NCBI RefSeq assembly: GCF_000275845.1
Contig: NW_006766883.1
Location: 2,129,843 to 2,193,842, forward strand
Length of the DNA stretch: 64,000 nucleotides
Direction: 5' to 3'
DNA from: Dichomitus squalens LYAD-421 SS1
Lineage: Eukaryota > Basidiomycota > Agaricomycetes > Polyporales > Polyporaceae
Shown: positions 46,743 to 59,462 of the stretch, in pieces
Numbering within the stretch: position 1 is the stretch's first letter
Layout: each line of letters opens with the position of its first letter
Translations under genes and position numbers: made by a program
Notes under the pieces: generated by a model
What the model saw: the letters and a program-made list of their open reading frames with translations, nothing else
Database searches by the model: none
Told to the model about the DNA's origin: nothing

Positions 46743-48717
46743 TTACTTCCGCTTCTTGACAGTCGTCTCCTGCTTCTCGCCACCAGCGGGCGCAACAGGT
46801 GCCGTCTCCGTCTTCTTGTCGTCGGGCGTGGGTACGTCCGTCTTCTTGGCGGACTTGGGAGACTGTGGGAACGCTGTGAACAACTGCACGACGTGCAGAA
46901 GACGATAACAGATTACATACCTTGGTGATGGGCTTCTGCTGCGCGCCAACGAAGCCGAAGAGGACGCCGAGCATACCAAAGAGAGTGACAACCGAAAGCG
47001 CAAGACCTGCACCAGTCTCGGGGTGGGTCTTGAACGCAAGGATGGGGTCGATCTTCGCGAGGTCGATGAACTTGAAGACCTTGCTGCGGATGAACTCGAC
47101 GGGGTCAGCAGCGAAGTCGACAGGGGTTTCCTCGTCCTCCTCGTCGAGCTTGCTCGAGGCCTTCTCGACAGCTTCCTCGACGGACTTCTTAACAAAGTAG
47201 GTCTCCTCGGCGAATTTATGAGCATCCTCGATGGAGTGACCGACGTAGATGTTGTCGAAAAGGATGTCCTCGGTCATAGACCAGAGCTCAATGCCAACAC
47301 CGCCAATGGGGATGAGGGACTTGACCGGGGTGAGGTCCTCGAAGTAGTCGGGGTTGGCGATCTTGCGAGGAGCCCACTCGCCCTTGTACTCGGGGTTGTC
47401 GATCATCGGAGCGTACCACTTGCCCTTGTAGGCGGGGTTGGCCTTGAATGGGCGCTTCCACTCGCCGCAGCCAGGAGCCTCGTCGCACTTGGGGTTCCGG
47501 ACGGTGGGCGCAATCCAGTCACCGTCCTCCTCATCATCCCACTCTTCAGGCTTCTCAGCATCTGCAACACAGCGTCAAAAACCGCACAGGAGATTGCGTC
47601 GAAGAGTGAAGACATACCAGGGTCGGGAACGAATTCAGGTTCGTCGTCCAACCAGCCCTCAGGCTTCACAGCGTCCTCGTCAGGGATCTCGTAAGGAGCG
47701 TCCTCGTCCCAGTCCTCAGGCTATAGAACGAGGGTAAGGAAGTAGCTCATATACAGGCATCAAGGTCACGAACCTTCTTCGCATCAGGATCAGGGATTCT
47801 CTTAGTGTCAACCCAGTCCTCAGGCTTCTTGTCATCGGGATCGTCAATCTCCTTTTCGGGGTTGACGGGAGGGTTGAAGTCCTCGAGGAGGCTGCCAAGG
47901 TTTTGGCTCTCGCCGTTGAACAACACATCGTATGTGTTGTTCGGGAACACATGGAGTGTGTAGAGGTTCGTGGACTTGCCAAAGGTAGGTTTGGGAGGCG
48001 TCTTGAGGTGCTTCTCCTCAAATTCGCCAGTGATGGGGTTCTTGTGGCGGAAGATGAAGTGAATCTATTGCAACAAGCGAGCGGGCACCCGCATGCCACG
48101 TGAGTACGCGTCTCACACACGCAGTCCGAATCCGATACTACGCACTTTGGTGCCGGGGCAAGTCAAGTCCGGGCCAAACATGATGGTCCAAGGAGTCTTG
48201 TCGTCGAACTCCTTACCCGCAGTTTGGAAGCCGTTCTCGAGGAGCTTGAGGTATCCACCACCGCAGTTGCCGCCCTTCTGGTACTTGACCTCATACTGGA
48301 CAACCAGGGGCTTGTCGGCGAACTCGATGGGCTTGGGGAAAGGAGCGGAAATGGCATGGTGGGCAGCCTTGGTCTTGGCGACGAGGCCCTTGTCGCCCAG
48401 GATGACAGGCTCAGTGGGTTCCTCGACCTCCCACTTGCCAACGTAGCTGAACGTCTCGGTACCAACGGGAGTCTTCTTGGTCGCCTCGGAGGGCGTCCAC
48501 CGCTCCGACCAGTCGTCAGTAAACTGCTCGAGGAAGGGGGCCTTGAGAGTCGTAGGCTGGCGGGCGCATCCATGTCAATACACTGGGTGTATGCAGGAGA
48601 AGTACGAGCATGCGGGGTAAATAAACGAACCTGGAAACTGGGCTTGGATACATCATCCGCTGCCGACACGGACGAGACCGCGACGGCGAGCAGGGCAGAA
48701 AGCGCTACACTTCGCAT
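46743..48717 (-). CDS. Calnexin, ER membrane lectin chaperone
   Basis: [20 protein letters not shown] is a signal peptide. The globular lectin domain follows ([55 protein letters not shown]). The P-domain has its tandem repeats: [30 protein letters not shown] and [15 protein letters not shown], then [20 protein letters not shown] and [39 protein letters not shown] closes the lectin fold. A transmembrane helix ([20 protein letters not shown]) and a Lys-rich cytoplasmic tail ending VKKRK complete the protein. Calnexin binds monoglucosylated glycoproteins and helps them fold in the ER. Four to five short introns were placed. The C-terminal dibasic signal suits ER retention. The gene is preceded by likely unfolded-protein-response elements. 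Confidence 0.93.
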
Positions 48718-49021
48718 TGTGTACGAAGGACCGAGACGGAAGGAAAGCAAATGCTTGGGCGGAGGAAAAGAAGGAGGGAGACAGTAAGAGTGAGTGTTAG
48801 CTGGCATTAAACAAGCGCCCTCTAATATCCACGCGTCGGCTATTCCCCGGCCACGTCTGCCACGTAGACCGTCCCAGCCATCGCGCGCCTCCTGCATTCC
48901 AGCGCGTTCCATGGTCTCACGCTGCGTTCCATTCCCTCCCCTACAGGCACCGCCGTAGCGCACGCTGAGACAGATCTGAGCAGCTTCATAGCACTCTACA
49001 TACATACATGCGAAACGTACA
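48718..49021. other. 304-bp gap: calnexin promoter and SNU114 3' flank
   Basis: Both flanking genes are on the minus strand. The interval carries the duplicated GCCACGT motif listed separately and no coding sequence. Confidence 0.6.
48850..48865 (-). promoter_or_regulatory. Tandem ACGTGGC motifs, probable unfolded-protein-response elements of calnexin
   Basis: Two identical heptamers, GCCACGT on the plus strand (48850-48856 and 48859-48865), read ACGTGGC toward calnexin, 133-148 bp upstream of its start codon. ACGTGGC is the core bound by XBP1/Hac1-type bZIP factors, and calnexin is a classical target of that pathway. Function is inferred from motif plus gene identity. Confidence 0.45.
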
Positions 49022-52000
49022 CTACCCGAGCAGGTCTGCGTGCCCCGACGCCGATAGCGCAAGCTGGAACGATACCGCGGTTGGTAAGCGCGCTTTCTAT
49101 TTCAAGCATGGCGGAACAAGTGACACGTACGATGAATTCGTCGTCCAAGTACTTCGAAACTGAGATCTGGTCTCCCAGGCCCTTCCGTCGCCTCGTCTTC
49201 AACACAAGGTCCCGTGCGAGTGCCTGTCCGGACGCCGGCTCCAGTGGGCGGAGCTTGATACTCGTGTCAGTAGGATCACCTGCGTCCCGTCATCATGCTC
49301 AGCCACCGAATATTCCGCGATGGTAAGAGTCGCACTCACCCGGCACTATAGACCAGTGGTCGAACACCTGCAGGCAGAACGCCTGACCCTGTGTTGCTGT
49401 GCGCAGGTCTGTCTCAAAGCCGTTCGCGTCGATGACGGGGATGAGGGCCTTGACGGTGTAGAGAGGCGACCCAGCCTTGGGGATATCCTGAGTAACGTGA
49501 CCGCGGCGTCGCGCAAGCACAGTGTACACCGCAGATATACAGTCAGCGGGAGCCTGCACCTCCACATAGTATATAGGCTCCATCAACCGGGGAGTTGCCT
49601 AACAAGGCAAGATCAGAACAAGATCGTTCAATCTACGGCATGCAACGTGATCCCTCACCATCAAGAATGAAGAGTAGCAGACGCGACGGGCAGTCGGGAC
49701 GATCTGACCTCCACCACGGTAAATTGGCTCCTGCGCTAAGCTAGCATCGAGTATTCGGAACTTGACATTGCGCATCGCTACATTCCTCTGAGTTTGCGTC
49801 ATGGAGAGGTGCGCATAGCGAGACTCACGTTCATCGCACAGAGGCCCTTCACGGGTACCCCACTGGAAGCCCTGCTTGATGTGCTCCTTGACAGTGCCGA
49901 GAAGCTTCTTGTCCACCTGCGATGGAAGCGTGTCGTCGAGCAAGATGTTTGGCCCGCTGTCGTCTGGGCCGAACGCCCATATTGACCGTGAAGCGAGCAG
50001 GTCCCACTGGTACTTCTCCTCGAAGAACTTGCCGCGCTCCTTCGCCGTCATGCGCATGTTCACTCGCCCAGTCTCGATGTCCTCCGCAATTCCACGCTCC
50101 AGCGGCTCCGCAATCATTGTGAGACGGTTCCTGTAAAGGCGACCATCAGTCGGTGTCGCACGACCTCGCACTTTCAGATGTGGACCCACTTTTTGTTGGG
50201 CGTATCGGCATAACACTTGAGTGCACTTGTCTCGAGCACTGTCTCCGCAAACTTCGTAACCGGATCCGACACTTTGATCTCGATCTCGGAGAAGAGTCTC
50301 CTCAGATCATGCATGACGCAGTCGAGATACAATTCGCCCGTGCCAATCACGACGTGCTCGCCACTCTCCTCGACTTTGGTCGTAACGAGAGGATACGATT
50401 TATTGATACTTCGGAGACCAGAGAGCATCTTCGGCAGCTCAGAGGGAGCGATGGGTTCAATAGCAATCTTGAGCACCGACTGCGTCATGTGCTTGACCGG
50501 ACGGAAGATGTGCAGGTCGTCTTCAATGTCGACGCCAGCTATCGTTGCCGTCTTGAAGATGGACGCGTCAACGCCACCGAGCAAAACCAGGTTCCCTGCT
50601 GGTGCTTCCTCTGCGGGAATGAAATACCTACGCGAGGGTAAGAACACAATAGCAGCCGAGCCAACGACGGAGCTTACCGGGCTTCGCTGATCCAGATGTC
50701 CTCAACGACAGCCTTGGCCATGTCTTCCTCGTCCTCTGGTGAGTAGCCCTCTCCGAGCACCTTGACGTCCATGCCCTTCCTAACAGTCCCGCTGATGACA
50801 CGACCAAAGGCGCGGAAGGTCTGCGCGTCAGTGGTGTGGTGTAGCTTGGCGATCTGTACCATGACGGGTCCCTCCGGATTGCACTCCTGCATGGTCTGCG
50901 CGAGCTCCGACGACATGGGTCCTAGATACGTCCTCTCGACCTTGGTACGAGTCGCCTCCAATGGTGATGGGATGTGCTCAGATATCACATCTACCAGCCC
51001 AACGGATGGGCCGAAGAACTGGTCGAGGATAACCTTCAGCAGAGGCCGCACGTCCATCTTATACATGATCGGCTTAAGCTGGATGCCCAGGCTCGCCAGA
51101 GTCTCCTTGAGGGGTTCAGTTTCCTCGCTGAGCACTTGGCTGTAGAGCTTGTATAGCGGCTCGAGGATGAAATGCACGAAGGAGCGATTGGTCTCTGGAT
51201 CTGCGGGTTTCCGCGTGAATTTCCGGTTCTCGCGATTGTAGTAGATATCGCCCCATAGTCGGTCAGCGAAAGCATTGACGTCCACAGAGCCTAGGGAAGC
51301 GGTGCTGCGTCAGTACGTATAATTTCTCAGGCGCATGGTGGATGTCTGCGCACCGTAAGTATCCGCATACATTTGCGCGAAGGAACGCAGGGTGAAGCAC
51401 CAATGCATATCAGTGCTCGCGAACGCGACGTTACCATTTTCTGGGCTGAGTCTCAAATCTGGATCGGGGTTGATGCCACTGCGTGCCCATTTATGAGACA
51501 AATCCTTTTAGAAGACAGCAGGTCACATACCTGATGAATGTGTTGACCTCCTCAATAGTATGCTTGATTTTATAGTAGGCGTCAGCCGGCTTGATGCGCA
51601 GCTCAAGAATCAGTCGGTCAATCTTGTTTACAACAAGAGTGATTTTGACACCTTCTTGGAGCGCGTGGCGGATGATCGCCTCTGTGTTGCACATCACCTA
51701 GGGTCACTGTTTAGCCGGCGAGACTTCTAAGCATATATGTGCAATTCTCACCCCCTCCACGACGTCGACCACAAGGAGGATACCATCTACCAACCGAATG
51801 GCGCTGGCTACCTCATCAACAAAGTTGACGTGGCCAGGAGTGTCGATCAGATGGACGAGGTGCGATTTTCCATAGCTGTTCTGGAGAATTAGGGACATGG
51901 GACAAGACTTTATGGAGATCGCGCGGTCGCGGGACAGGATGTGGGTGTCAGTGTAACGGGTCTATCACAACTATTTCAGCCCGATCCGGTGATAACACAC

Positions 52001-52635
52001 TGACTGATTGCGTACCGGGTGGTCAGAATCCCATGTCAGCTTGTGAGTTTCGAAGACGAGCATGTCCATGAGGGCTGTTTTGCCGTGATGAAGGTGCCCG
52101 ACGACCGCGACGTTTCGTACGAACTCAGGAAGTGCCATCATGTTCAACAAGAAGCTGACGCAGCCTATTCAGCACATTAGTATGCCGCTCGAAGAGGAGA
52201 CACTCACCCCTTGTCGAACCGCGTCTCCGGCATGTCCTTTTCCTCCACAGTCCATTTCCGCACCTTCACTGGAGCAACAATGGGTTCCGTAAGGGGTTGC
52301 GCGTCCTCCTCCTGAACTAGCGTCTCGACCTCCTCTCCGTACACTTGGGACGCAGACGGATAGTACTGCTTGTCTTCATGCAATACAACTGCGTTATGTA
52401 CGGGCTCTATGGCAGTTTACCATCAGCCATAGCTACGGAGAATAGGATTCAATAACTCACCGTCTACTTCCATGAGGGCCATCTCATCATTCGCAGCGGG
52501 CTCCTCTTCGAAACCCTCCAAAGGCTGAACCTGTGGCTGGGGCACGAACTGGTTCTGCTCCTCTTCTTCCTCGTCTGACTCAAGATCAGCACCAATGTAG
52601 TTTCCAAATTCATCGTAATCTTCGAAGGAGGCCAT
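49022..52635 (-). CDS. SNU114: SNU114/EFTUD2, U5 snRNP GTPase
   Basis: The ATG at 52635 opens [20 protein letters not shown] and an acidic N-terminus, as in all SNU114 proteins. GTPase motifs are [18 protein letters not shown] (G1), [12 protein letters not shown] (switch region), [14 protein letters not shown] (G3) and [12 protein letters not shown] (G4). These are followed by EF-2-like domains II-V ([97 protein letters not shown]). The HLHHGKT P-loop is the SNU114-specific variant. The protein controls spliceosome activation and disassembly. The C-terminus is [20 protein letters not shown] and then, with an acceptor at the TTCCAG near 49067, a short tail ending GHADLLG at the stop 49024-49022. 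About thirteen introns were placed. The last join is the least certain. Confidence 0.92.
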
Positions 52636-52934
52636 TTTGGAGGGTCAAGGACAAGGAGTGATTTGACGAGCACGCGGGGGTCTTAGTCACAGCAAGCAGA
52701 AGTACTAGGCCAGCAAGAGCGAATACGTTGAGCTGATGTAGCCCACAGAAAGCGTTGCGCGTTTTTCTTACAGACGTAGGCAGGACGAGAGGATAGGAAG
52801 AGTCGAAGACGCGAAGGATGGATTTTGAAGAGTAGCCACCGTCGCGGTCGAAGGGAACGCGTCGAACTTGGCGCCTACAGATTACAGGGCCTTGATCTCA
52901 TCCTCCTTGACCTGCCGTCCGGTAGCCCCAAGCC
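52636..52934. promoter_or_regulatory. 299-bp divergent promoter, SNU114/prefoldin 1
   Basis: The start codons of SNU114 (minus) and prefoldin subunit 1 (plus) are only 299 bp apart. Both promoters and 5' leaders must share this interval. No TATA box is evident, fitting housekeeping genes. Confidence 0.5.
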
Positions 52935-53521
52935 ATGGCCACCCTCTCGGATGACACTCTCCGCAAGGTACGTTGCACAGCGAGTACCTTTACATGCTGA
53001 TACTCATTTGTTGCTGCAGATCCTAGTACAGATCCAGCAGACTGCTGTGCAGTCGCAGCGGGCTTTGAACGTCTCGAAGCAGCAGATCGCGGCTAAGGAG
53101 CGCGAGCGCAGGATTCTACAGCTGACTATCGAGGAGATCACGTCACTACAGGGTGATGTGAACTTGTACAAGGGTGTCGGGAAAATGTAAGTCTTCTGAC
53201 AGTGTTAATCTTTGTCAAGTCTAACTCGCTCTCCGGCCAGGTTCATGAACGTACCACGCCCGACGATGGAAAAGGAACTTAAGGCTGAGGAAAAGGAGCT
53301 CACGGACGACATCAAGAACCTCGAGAAGAAGGTGTGTGGACCCGTCTCATCGAGGCTGTTTTGTAGTTTCATGGACATTCGGCACTGTAGAGTAAGTACC
53401 TCGAGAAACAGTTCAACGATGCTCAAGCACAGTTGCGAGACATTGTGAGTAATTCCACTTCACCATCACGCGCTTCGGTTTTCTGATCGCCTTGAAGTTC
53501 CAAAGTGCGCCAAACCAGTGA
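52935..53521 (+). CDS. PFD1: Prefoldin subunit 1
   Basis: Five exons: 52935-52967 (MATLSDDTLRK), 53020-53186, then the exon beginning after GGCCAG near 53241, the exon coding SKYLEKQFNDAQAQLRDI, and a short last exon ending FQSAPNQ at 53519-53521. The protein is about 120 residues, the family's usual size. Two long helices (ILVQIQQTAVQSQRALNVSK, KELKAEEKELTDDIKNLEKK) flank a short hairpin (GVGKMFMNVPRPTM), the beta-type prefoldin coiled-coil hairpin. Prefoldin is the cytosolic hexamer that passes unfolded actin and tubulin to the CCT chaperonin. The final intron would end in AAG; if another acceptor is used only the last few residues change. Confidence 0.85.
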
Positions 53522-53851
53522 TGACCACAAGCTCAAACCATGTACCGTTCGGACACTGCTATCGTCCATGTATTTTTAAGCAGTCTTTCCTTTGGCCCCA
53601 TACCTACCCCAAGGAGCAAATCTTACGCCGGTCGCAAAGTGTTAGCGTGATGATATTCTATTACTTCGGAGCTTCGACAGCTGATAAGCTACAAGCTACA
53701 TGGGGTCCCAGACAAAACATGTGCACGGAATACAAACCAAAGGATGATTACGATGTTGTCTAGGTCATGACTAGTACGTGGAAAAGGAGTATTGCGTGAA
53801 GTCTAACGTGAATGCGAGGAGTCCGTAGGAAGAGTAGACTGAGATCAGTTC
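53522..53851. other. Convergent gap, 330 bp
   Basis: This is the shared 3' flank of prefoldin 1 and the ABC transporter. A chance frame, 53518-53763 plus, runs through it. No gene is supported. Confidence 0.5.
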
Positions 53852-56800
53852 TCAACGCTTAGCATAACGGAGGTAGCGAGATGCGATGATAGTAGCAGCG
53901 ACGTTGAAAACTACAGCGCATCAACGAGTGAGTCGATACTCAACAAGCAACGAGCAGAAGAGACGTACCTGAGAAAGCAAACAGGATCCAAGCATCGCGC
54001 CACCTGTTCGAGTACTTGATGTTGAGAGGCTCGAAGAAGTCGTCTCCAACCGAGTACTGGCAGTATTGGCACGTATCGGTGGCGTTGGGATTCTGGAGGT
54101 ACCCGCGGAAGGCGGTCACGAACTCGCCGGCCCACTGCTGGCACGTCTGACCAGCAGGCGGAGTGAAACTAACCAACTCATCAGCTTTGCACCGAATGAC
54201 CAGACCACTGTGCAGAGATTATAGTCAGAACAACTTGTTCGGGTACTCTGAACGATACAACTTACTGAAGTTCGGTGGATAGCATGGCGCTGAGGGTACG
54301 AGTAAACGGACTAAGCTGGTACAGCCAGCGCCAGTACCCAGCCAAAGACGGATAAGGTATAGTCACACCGCAGAAAGTGCCCAACACGAGCGAGATGGGC
54401 GGATTGAAGAGCGGGGCAATCTGCATGCTAGGCGACAAGGCACCTATGAGCTGACCAAGGCTGACGCCGAAGAACTCCACGAAGATGATGAGGAGCAGCT
54501 GGAAGAATTCACCACCGACACCAGCGGAGCCTTGACCGAAGCCCATAGGGAAGACCTGTTAGAAACGATGTAAGCTGTAGCTCGAGTCAGAGTCATAAAA
54601 TATCGCATACCATGAGAACCCAGTAAACAATGCCGCACAGGACAGAATATGGAATCTCGCCCAAGAGCTGGCCGATGGCGAAAACATACGGCGAGTAGAT
54701 TCGACTTGACGCCTCTGCACAATAATAGGCTGTTGAACAAAGTAACATGTACCGCGCTAATGTCTTACTTACCTCGGATAAAGACACGCCTGTTAAGAAT
54801 CCACATAGGCTCGAGCTGACTCATAACGATGGCAGGAAGAATCGTAGTCCAGAAGCTACCAGCAGACATCAGAGATGGTCGAGGTTCAGTATGGCAGAAG
54901 CCGACTCACATGCCGAACACACGGTACTGCAAGTCGCGCGTGCCTTTGCCTAGCTGCAAAAACGAGAGCGACACCCATAGCGAGATGAACGCATGGACGA
55001 ACAGCCGGGTGAAGACGTAGTCGGGCGACCGCCAGAGCTTCGCGTTGTTGCGCTGGAGGACGTAGCGCAGCTGCTGCCAGAAGGGAGTGGCATCTGATGG
55101 CCGAAGACGTTCAGCGGAATATTGTACAGTGGGCAATTGATGACACTCACACATCGTAACCTTCTTCGGCTTGCCGTCGTCCTTGGAGTCCGTATCGCGC
55201 TTGATCTTTTCAATCTCCACCAGGACGTCCTGATACTCAGGTGAATCGAGCCAGTGGTCCTTCCAGTCACGGTCACCAATGCGAGGCGCAAGACCAGCAC
55301 CGATGGCGTCAAGCATGAACTCGGCCGGGTTGACGTTGGGCGGGCAGTGGGCGCCGTGCCGAGCGAAGTACTCGCGCAGAATGTGACAATCTGGACCAAC
55401 GTCGCCGAAGTAGACCGTTTCACCGCCACGCTCGAGCAGCAAGAGCTTGTCGAAGGTTTGGATGAGGAGCGAGGAGGGCTGGTGAATCGTGCACAGGATG
55501 GCCTGCCCGTTATCGGCGAGTTTGCGAAGGAAACGGACCAGGTTCCACGCGCTCTGACCGTCTAAACCAGACGTGGGCTCGTCGAGGAACAGAAGCGAAG
55601 GACGACTAGCTAGCTCGACGCCAATGGTGAGGCGCTTGCGAGCCTCGACGCCGAGGGTGAAGACGAGAGCATCGGCGAGATCCTGCAGCTCGAGCACCTC
55701 GATCATCTCCTCGACGTACTGGTCCTTCTCCTCCTTCGAGACCTCGACGGGCTGACGGAGATAAGCGGAGAAACGCATGGCCTCGCGAACGGTGGCAGTA
55801 CCCTCGTGGACGTCCATCTGCTCAGCGTAAGCTGTATTGCGAGCGAAGTCCAAGTCGAGAGGCTCGCCGTCAAGAAGGAGCGTGCCGGAAACGACGCCGA
55901 TGTTCTTACGCTGAGCAAGAACGTCGAGACAAGTGGTCTTGCCGGCGCCAGACGCACCCATCAGGGCAGTCATTGTACCAGGTTTGACATAACCGAAGAC
56001 ATCATGAAGGAGGCGACGAGTACCACCGGGGACCGGGACATAGTAGTTGATGTTCTCCCAGGTGAAAGGTTTGCCGTAGAACTTCGTCGTGTTGCTGATT
56101 CTCGAGGTCAGCAGGGATCGCGCAAGATGGTCTGGTTCGACACATACCCTCCGTTGAGATCCTCGTCGACCTGCTCGCTCAGGCCCTTCCTCTTACGAGC
56201 GGCCCTGGCCTCCTTCCGCTCCCGCAAGACAGCGTTCCGCTTCTTGGTGTCAGAGTCCTCAGGGGCGAAGATGGTCACCGCAGAGCCTCCACCAAAGGTT
56301 GGGAACCACTCGATCAAAAATACTTGAGTGAGCTGGAAGACGATCACAAAGCCGCAAAGAACGAGGAAGTTGCGTCGCCATAGGTCAGATACGTTGAGTC
56401 CATAGCCGACGTTGAGGTAGTTCCTGCCTTGCACGATCTGCTGGCCAGGGATTGCACCGAAGAGAGTACAGATTTGATTGGGACCTATATCCGTCGGGTA
56501 CTTGTTCAAGCCGGGAGGGTTACGTGGCACGACAGAACTACCGTCACAAGTAAACTAGGGAACGCCGATTAGCTCATGCACAACGACTGGCGATCTGTTG
56601 AAACACTCACGCCGACGCGCATGAACTCGTTCTCCAAACATCCGCCGAAAGCTGCGGAGAAAATCAATGTATGGCAGACAAGCGAGATTCCGCAGACCAT
56701 ACGTACCATAGGCCACGGGGTTGATGTAGTAGATCCAGAACAGCCATCGCTTCATTTGCGGGACAGGAATCATGTAGCCACCGTATTGGACCATGTTCGG

Positions 56801-59222
56801 GATGAAGAACGTCGCAAGGCGGAATGCTGAGTCGAAGTTTGTACAGATGATACCCAACGTCCGGAAGAAACCTTGCATCGTCAAGAACGCGATGTAAATC
56901 TACAGCGGAGTTAGACAAGCACTCGGTGTGCGTAACAAACGGAGAACGTACGAAGAGGTGGTACGTGAAGAACCCGCCTGCGTTTCGCGCGAGATCCGAC
57001 ATGAAGTAGATAATCAAGTTGTAGACGAAGACGCGGACTGCAGAGAAGGGTATGTCCGAAAGCGTATTGGCGATCACCACGGCGGCTGGCCTATAGAGAG
57101 CGTAATTCGTCTGCTTTTTGAGGATGGGACGGCCGAGCATTTGAACGGGCATCTGCGCGAGGGAGCAATGTAAGCTGAAAGGGACAATAACGCATAAACG
57201 GCCTACTCACTTCACCGAACGTATCCAGAGTACACGTAAGAAGACCAGCGAAGACGACAGAGCCGCGAGTGAACGCGCCCTGAGAGGTCAACTGGAGGTT
57301 GTAGTACGCTGCGCCGATAACCAAAGCCAAAGCCTACATGCCACCACAGTCACCCACTACCCCAGTTGTCCGATACCAAGTGCAACCCACTCACCCATGA
57401 CAAGGTGAAGCTCGTGATCAGCTGGAACCGGTCCTGAAGCCTCATCCTGAACTGCCGAATGAACAGCGACCTGACCTGGCCGGTGAAGCCAAGCGTGTAC
57501 GGGCTCTTCTTTGACACGCCCTTCTTCTTATCCGCGATGACAGCCGTGCGGAACGCCTCCTGGTCGGACTTGTCGTGCTCCATCTTGAGCTTGTACTTCT
57601 GGAGGTCGTCAAGCATGTCGCCAGCGAAGCGGGACCGAAGGAACGCCTCCTCCATCTGCTCTGGGGTCGTAGGCACATCGTTTTCGGAGCGGCCAGGAGC
57701 GAATTGCCGCTCGTTGGGGTCCGTACAACCGGTGAGGTAGTCAGCAGTGCTCTGGCGAGGGAGGGACTTGAAGCCGAGGCTTTCGAAGTACGCACGCGCC
57801 TGGGAGGAAGGACCACAGTAAACTTGACGGCCCTTGTTCAAGACGATGACCTTGTCGAAAAGCTCGTAGATACCTTCGCCGGCTTGGTAGCTGAGGTCCC
57901 ACGCGAGCTCGTTAGGCTACCGCTCATCTCATGAAAATCCACCGGCTACTCACAGTGTCGCGAAAGTCGTCTGACCTAGGATGTCCGTCATAACTCTCAT
58001 GGCCTTGACAAAGTCCAGCGCGGTACTCGCATCGAGCCCACGGGTAGAGTTGTCGAAGCACAATACGTGCGCACGGGTGGCCATCATCTCCGCAATGGAG
58101 ACACGCTTCCGCTCACCACCGGAAACACCACGGACGAACTCGTCGCCGACATAGGTGTTCGCCGTGTGCGAGATGTTGAGCATGCGGAGAAGAGTATTCC
58201 GGACTTCGTCGTTGAACTGTGCTCGGGTCATGCCTGGCAGGCGACCCTTCGGCCCTGGAGCCTTTAGCGACAGTGCGAAGTCCAGCGTCTGGGCGACGGT
58301 CAAAGTAGCAATATGCCGGTCGTCTATCAGTGATCGGAACGGAGAGATTAGCGGGCGAACTACAATCTGCGAGGTCAGTGACGCTTACCCTCTTCATTGT
58401 ATACAACTTCACCCTTGTAATGCTTGGCCATCGTCTCCGCATCAATGCCAGCGTAACGGACGTCGCCATGGATCGCTGCGTACTCCGACCGCTGGTTGGC
58501 GATAGCCTTCAGAAAAGTGGTGCAGCCTGATCCAGGGCAGCCAAGAACCAGACACATCTCCCCGGGCTTCAAGACACCTGATTGTCTGCGAAAGAAGTGT
58601 ATTCAGCCTATCGTCAGGGGGCAGGAAGTGGACTTGGCGTACGGGTGGAGGATCGTCGAGAGTGGCATCTTTGGACGGACAGCGGGGATGAATGTCTCAA
58701 CAAGCCGCCGCGCAATGTTGAACGGCGTGAGCCAAAAGCTGAGGACATCCTCTAGAAGTGACACAATCAGTCTGCGGATTCTCCACCAGTAACTGTCTCG
58801 ACATACGCCCGAAGGTCCTTATATAGATCTGCGCAGTGTACGGTTAACTAGTGGCACAGCAGGCGAGCGCCTAACCGCCTCACCTTGTGACCGATGCCAC
58901 CAAACCCCTCCACTTCGAGGTTTTCCCAGGTGACGCCCACATGTTTGTGCGCGAGGCCCGCCGCCTGGCTTTGTTCGTTGGAAGAAGTGAGATACGCGCG
59001 GAGGTCGAACACCTCTCCATCATGCTCGCGTCCGCCTTTCTCTGGATCTTTTTCGTTCGCGGATCGCGTGCTTTCTGAGTTGGCGCGCTGAGACCGGATT
59101 GACAGTGTACGCTGGAGCTCATTGAACTGGGCGGTCGCCTGTGCAATGTCGACGTGATGAGCGTCGGGGAGGGGCGTCGCATCGCCGCGCAAAGTACGAT
59201 CGTCTCCTGGCGTGTCCGCCAT
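53852..59222 (-). CDS. PDR-type (full-size ABC-G) drug efflux transporter
   Basis: The ATG at 59222 opens MADTPGDDRTLRGDATPLPD and a PDR N-terminal domain with IDs such as VDIAQATAQFNELQRTLSIR and HVGVTWENLEVEG. The order NBD1-TMD1-NBD2-TMD2 is complete. NBD1 has the degenerate Walker A LGCPGSGCTTFLKAI (Cys in place of Lys), signature VSGGERKRVSIAEM and CFDNSTRGLD. NBD2 has a canonical Walker A GASGAGKTTCLDVLA, a degenerate signature LGVEARKRLTIGVE, and FLDEPTSGLDGQSAW with CTIHQPS. This asymmetry is normal for the family. Membrane helices include PSYVFTRLFVHAFISLWVSL, LLIIFVEFFGVSLGQLIGAL and, last, WILFAFS joined to VFNVAATIIASRYLRYAKR. The last external loop has Cys residues (CQQWAGEF, CQYCQYSVGDDFF). 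These pumps export azoles and other toxic compounds from the plasma membrane. More than ten introns. Confidence 0.92.
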
Positions 59223-59310
59223 GACCTAGAGCGGCTACAAAGGAGCAGACAAAGGGTACCCGGGAGGATGGGAAGGAGCAGCCGAGGCTTGGTCACACCG
59301 AAGACTCTAG

Positions 59311-59319
59311 TTTTATATA
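59311..59319 (-). promoter_or_regulatory. TATA box of the PDR transporter gene
   Basis: TATATAAAA on the minus strand, about 90-97 bp upstream of the start codon at 59222, in GC-rich surroundings. This fits an inducible gene such as a drug pump. It is inferred from sequence and position. Confidence 0.6.
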
Positions 59320-59462
59320 CTGCGATTCCCGGAGATGGTCAGCGTCTTTACAAGCCATGGCGCGCGCTTGTGCATGTCGTATCTTAGCAAGCAAAGCGGC
59401 GCTCCGGGGATCTCACGTACATAGAACCCCCTTGCGCCATCGACATTACCTACGTGTGTATT

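Noticed and set aside
58113..58505. Extra frames over the PDR first nucleotide-binding domain
   Set aside because: The minus-strand frame with the SGGERKRVSIAEM signature is clearly the gene; the others carry no motif.
58375..58572. Missing Walker A lysine in the first nucleotide-binding domain as a sign of gene decay
   Set aside because: Cys in place of Lys in the first site with a complementary degenerate signature in the second is the normal asymmetric design of PDR transporters.
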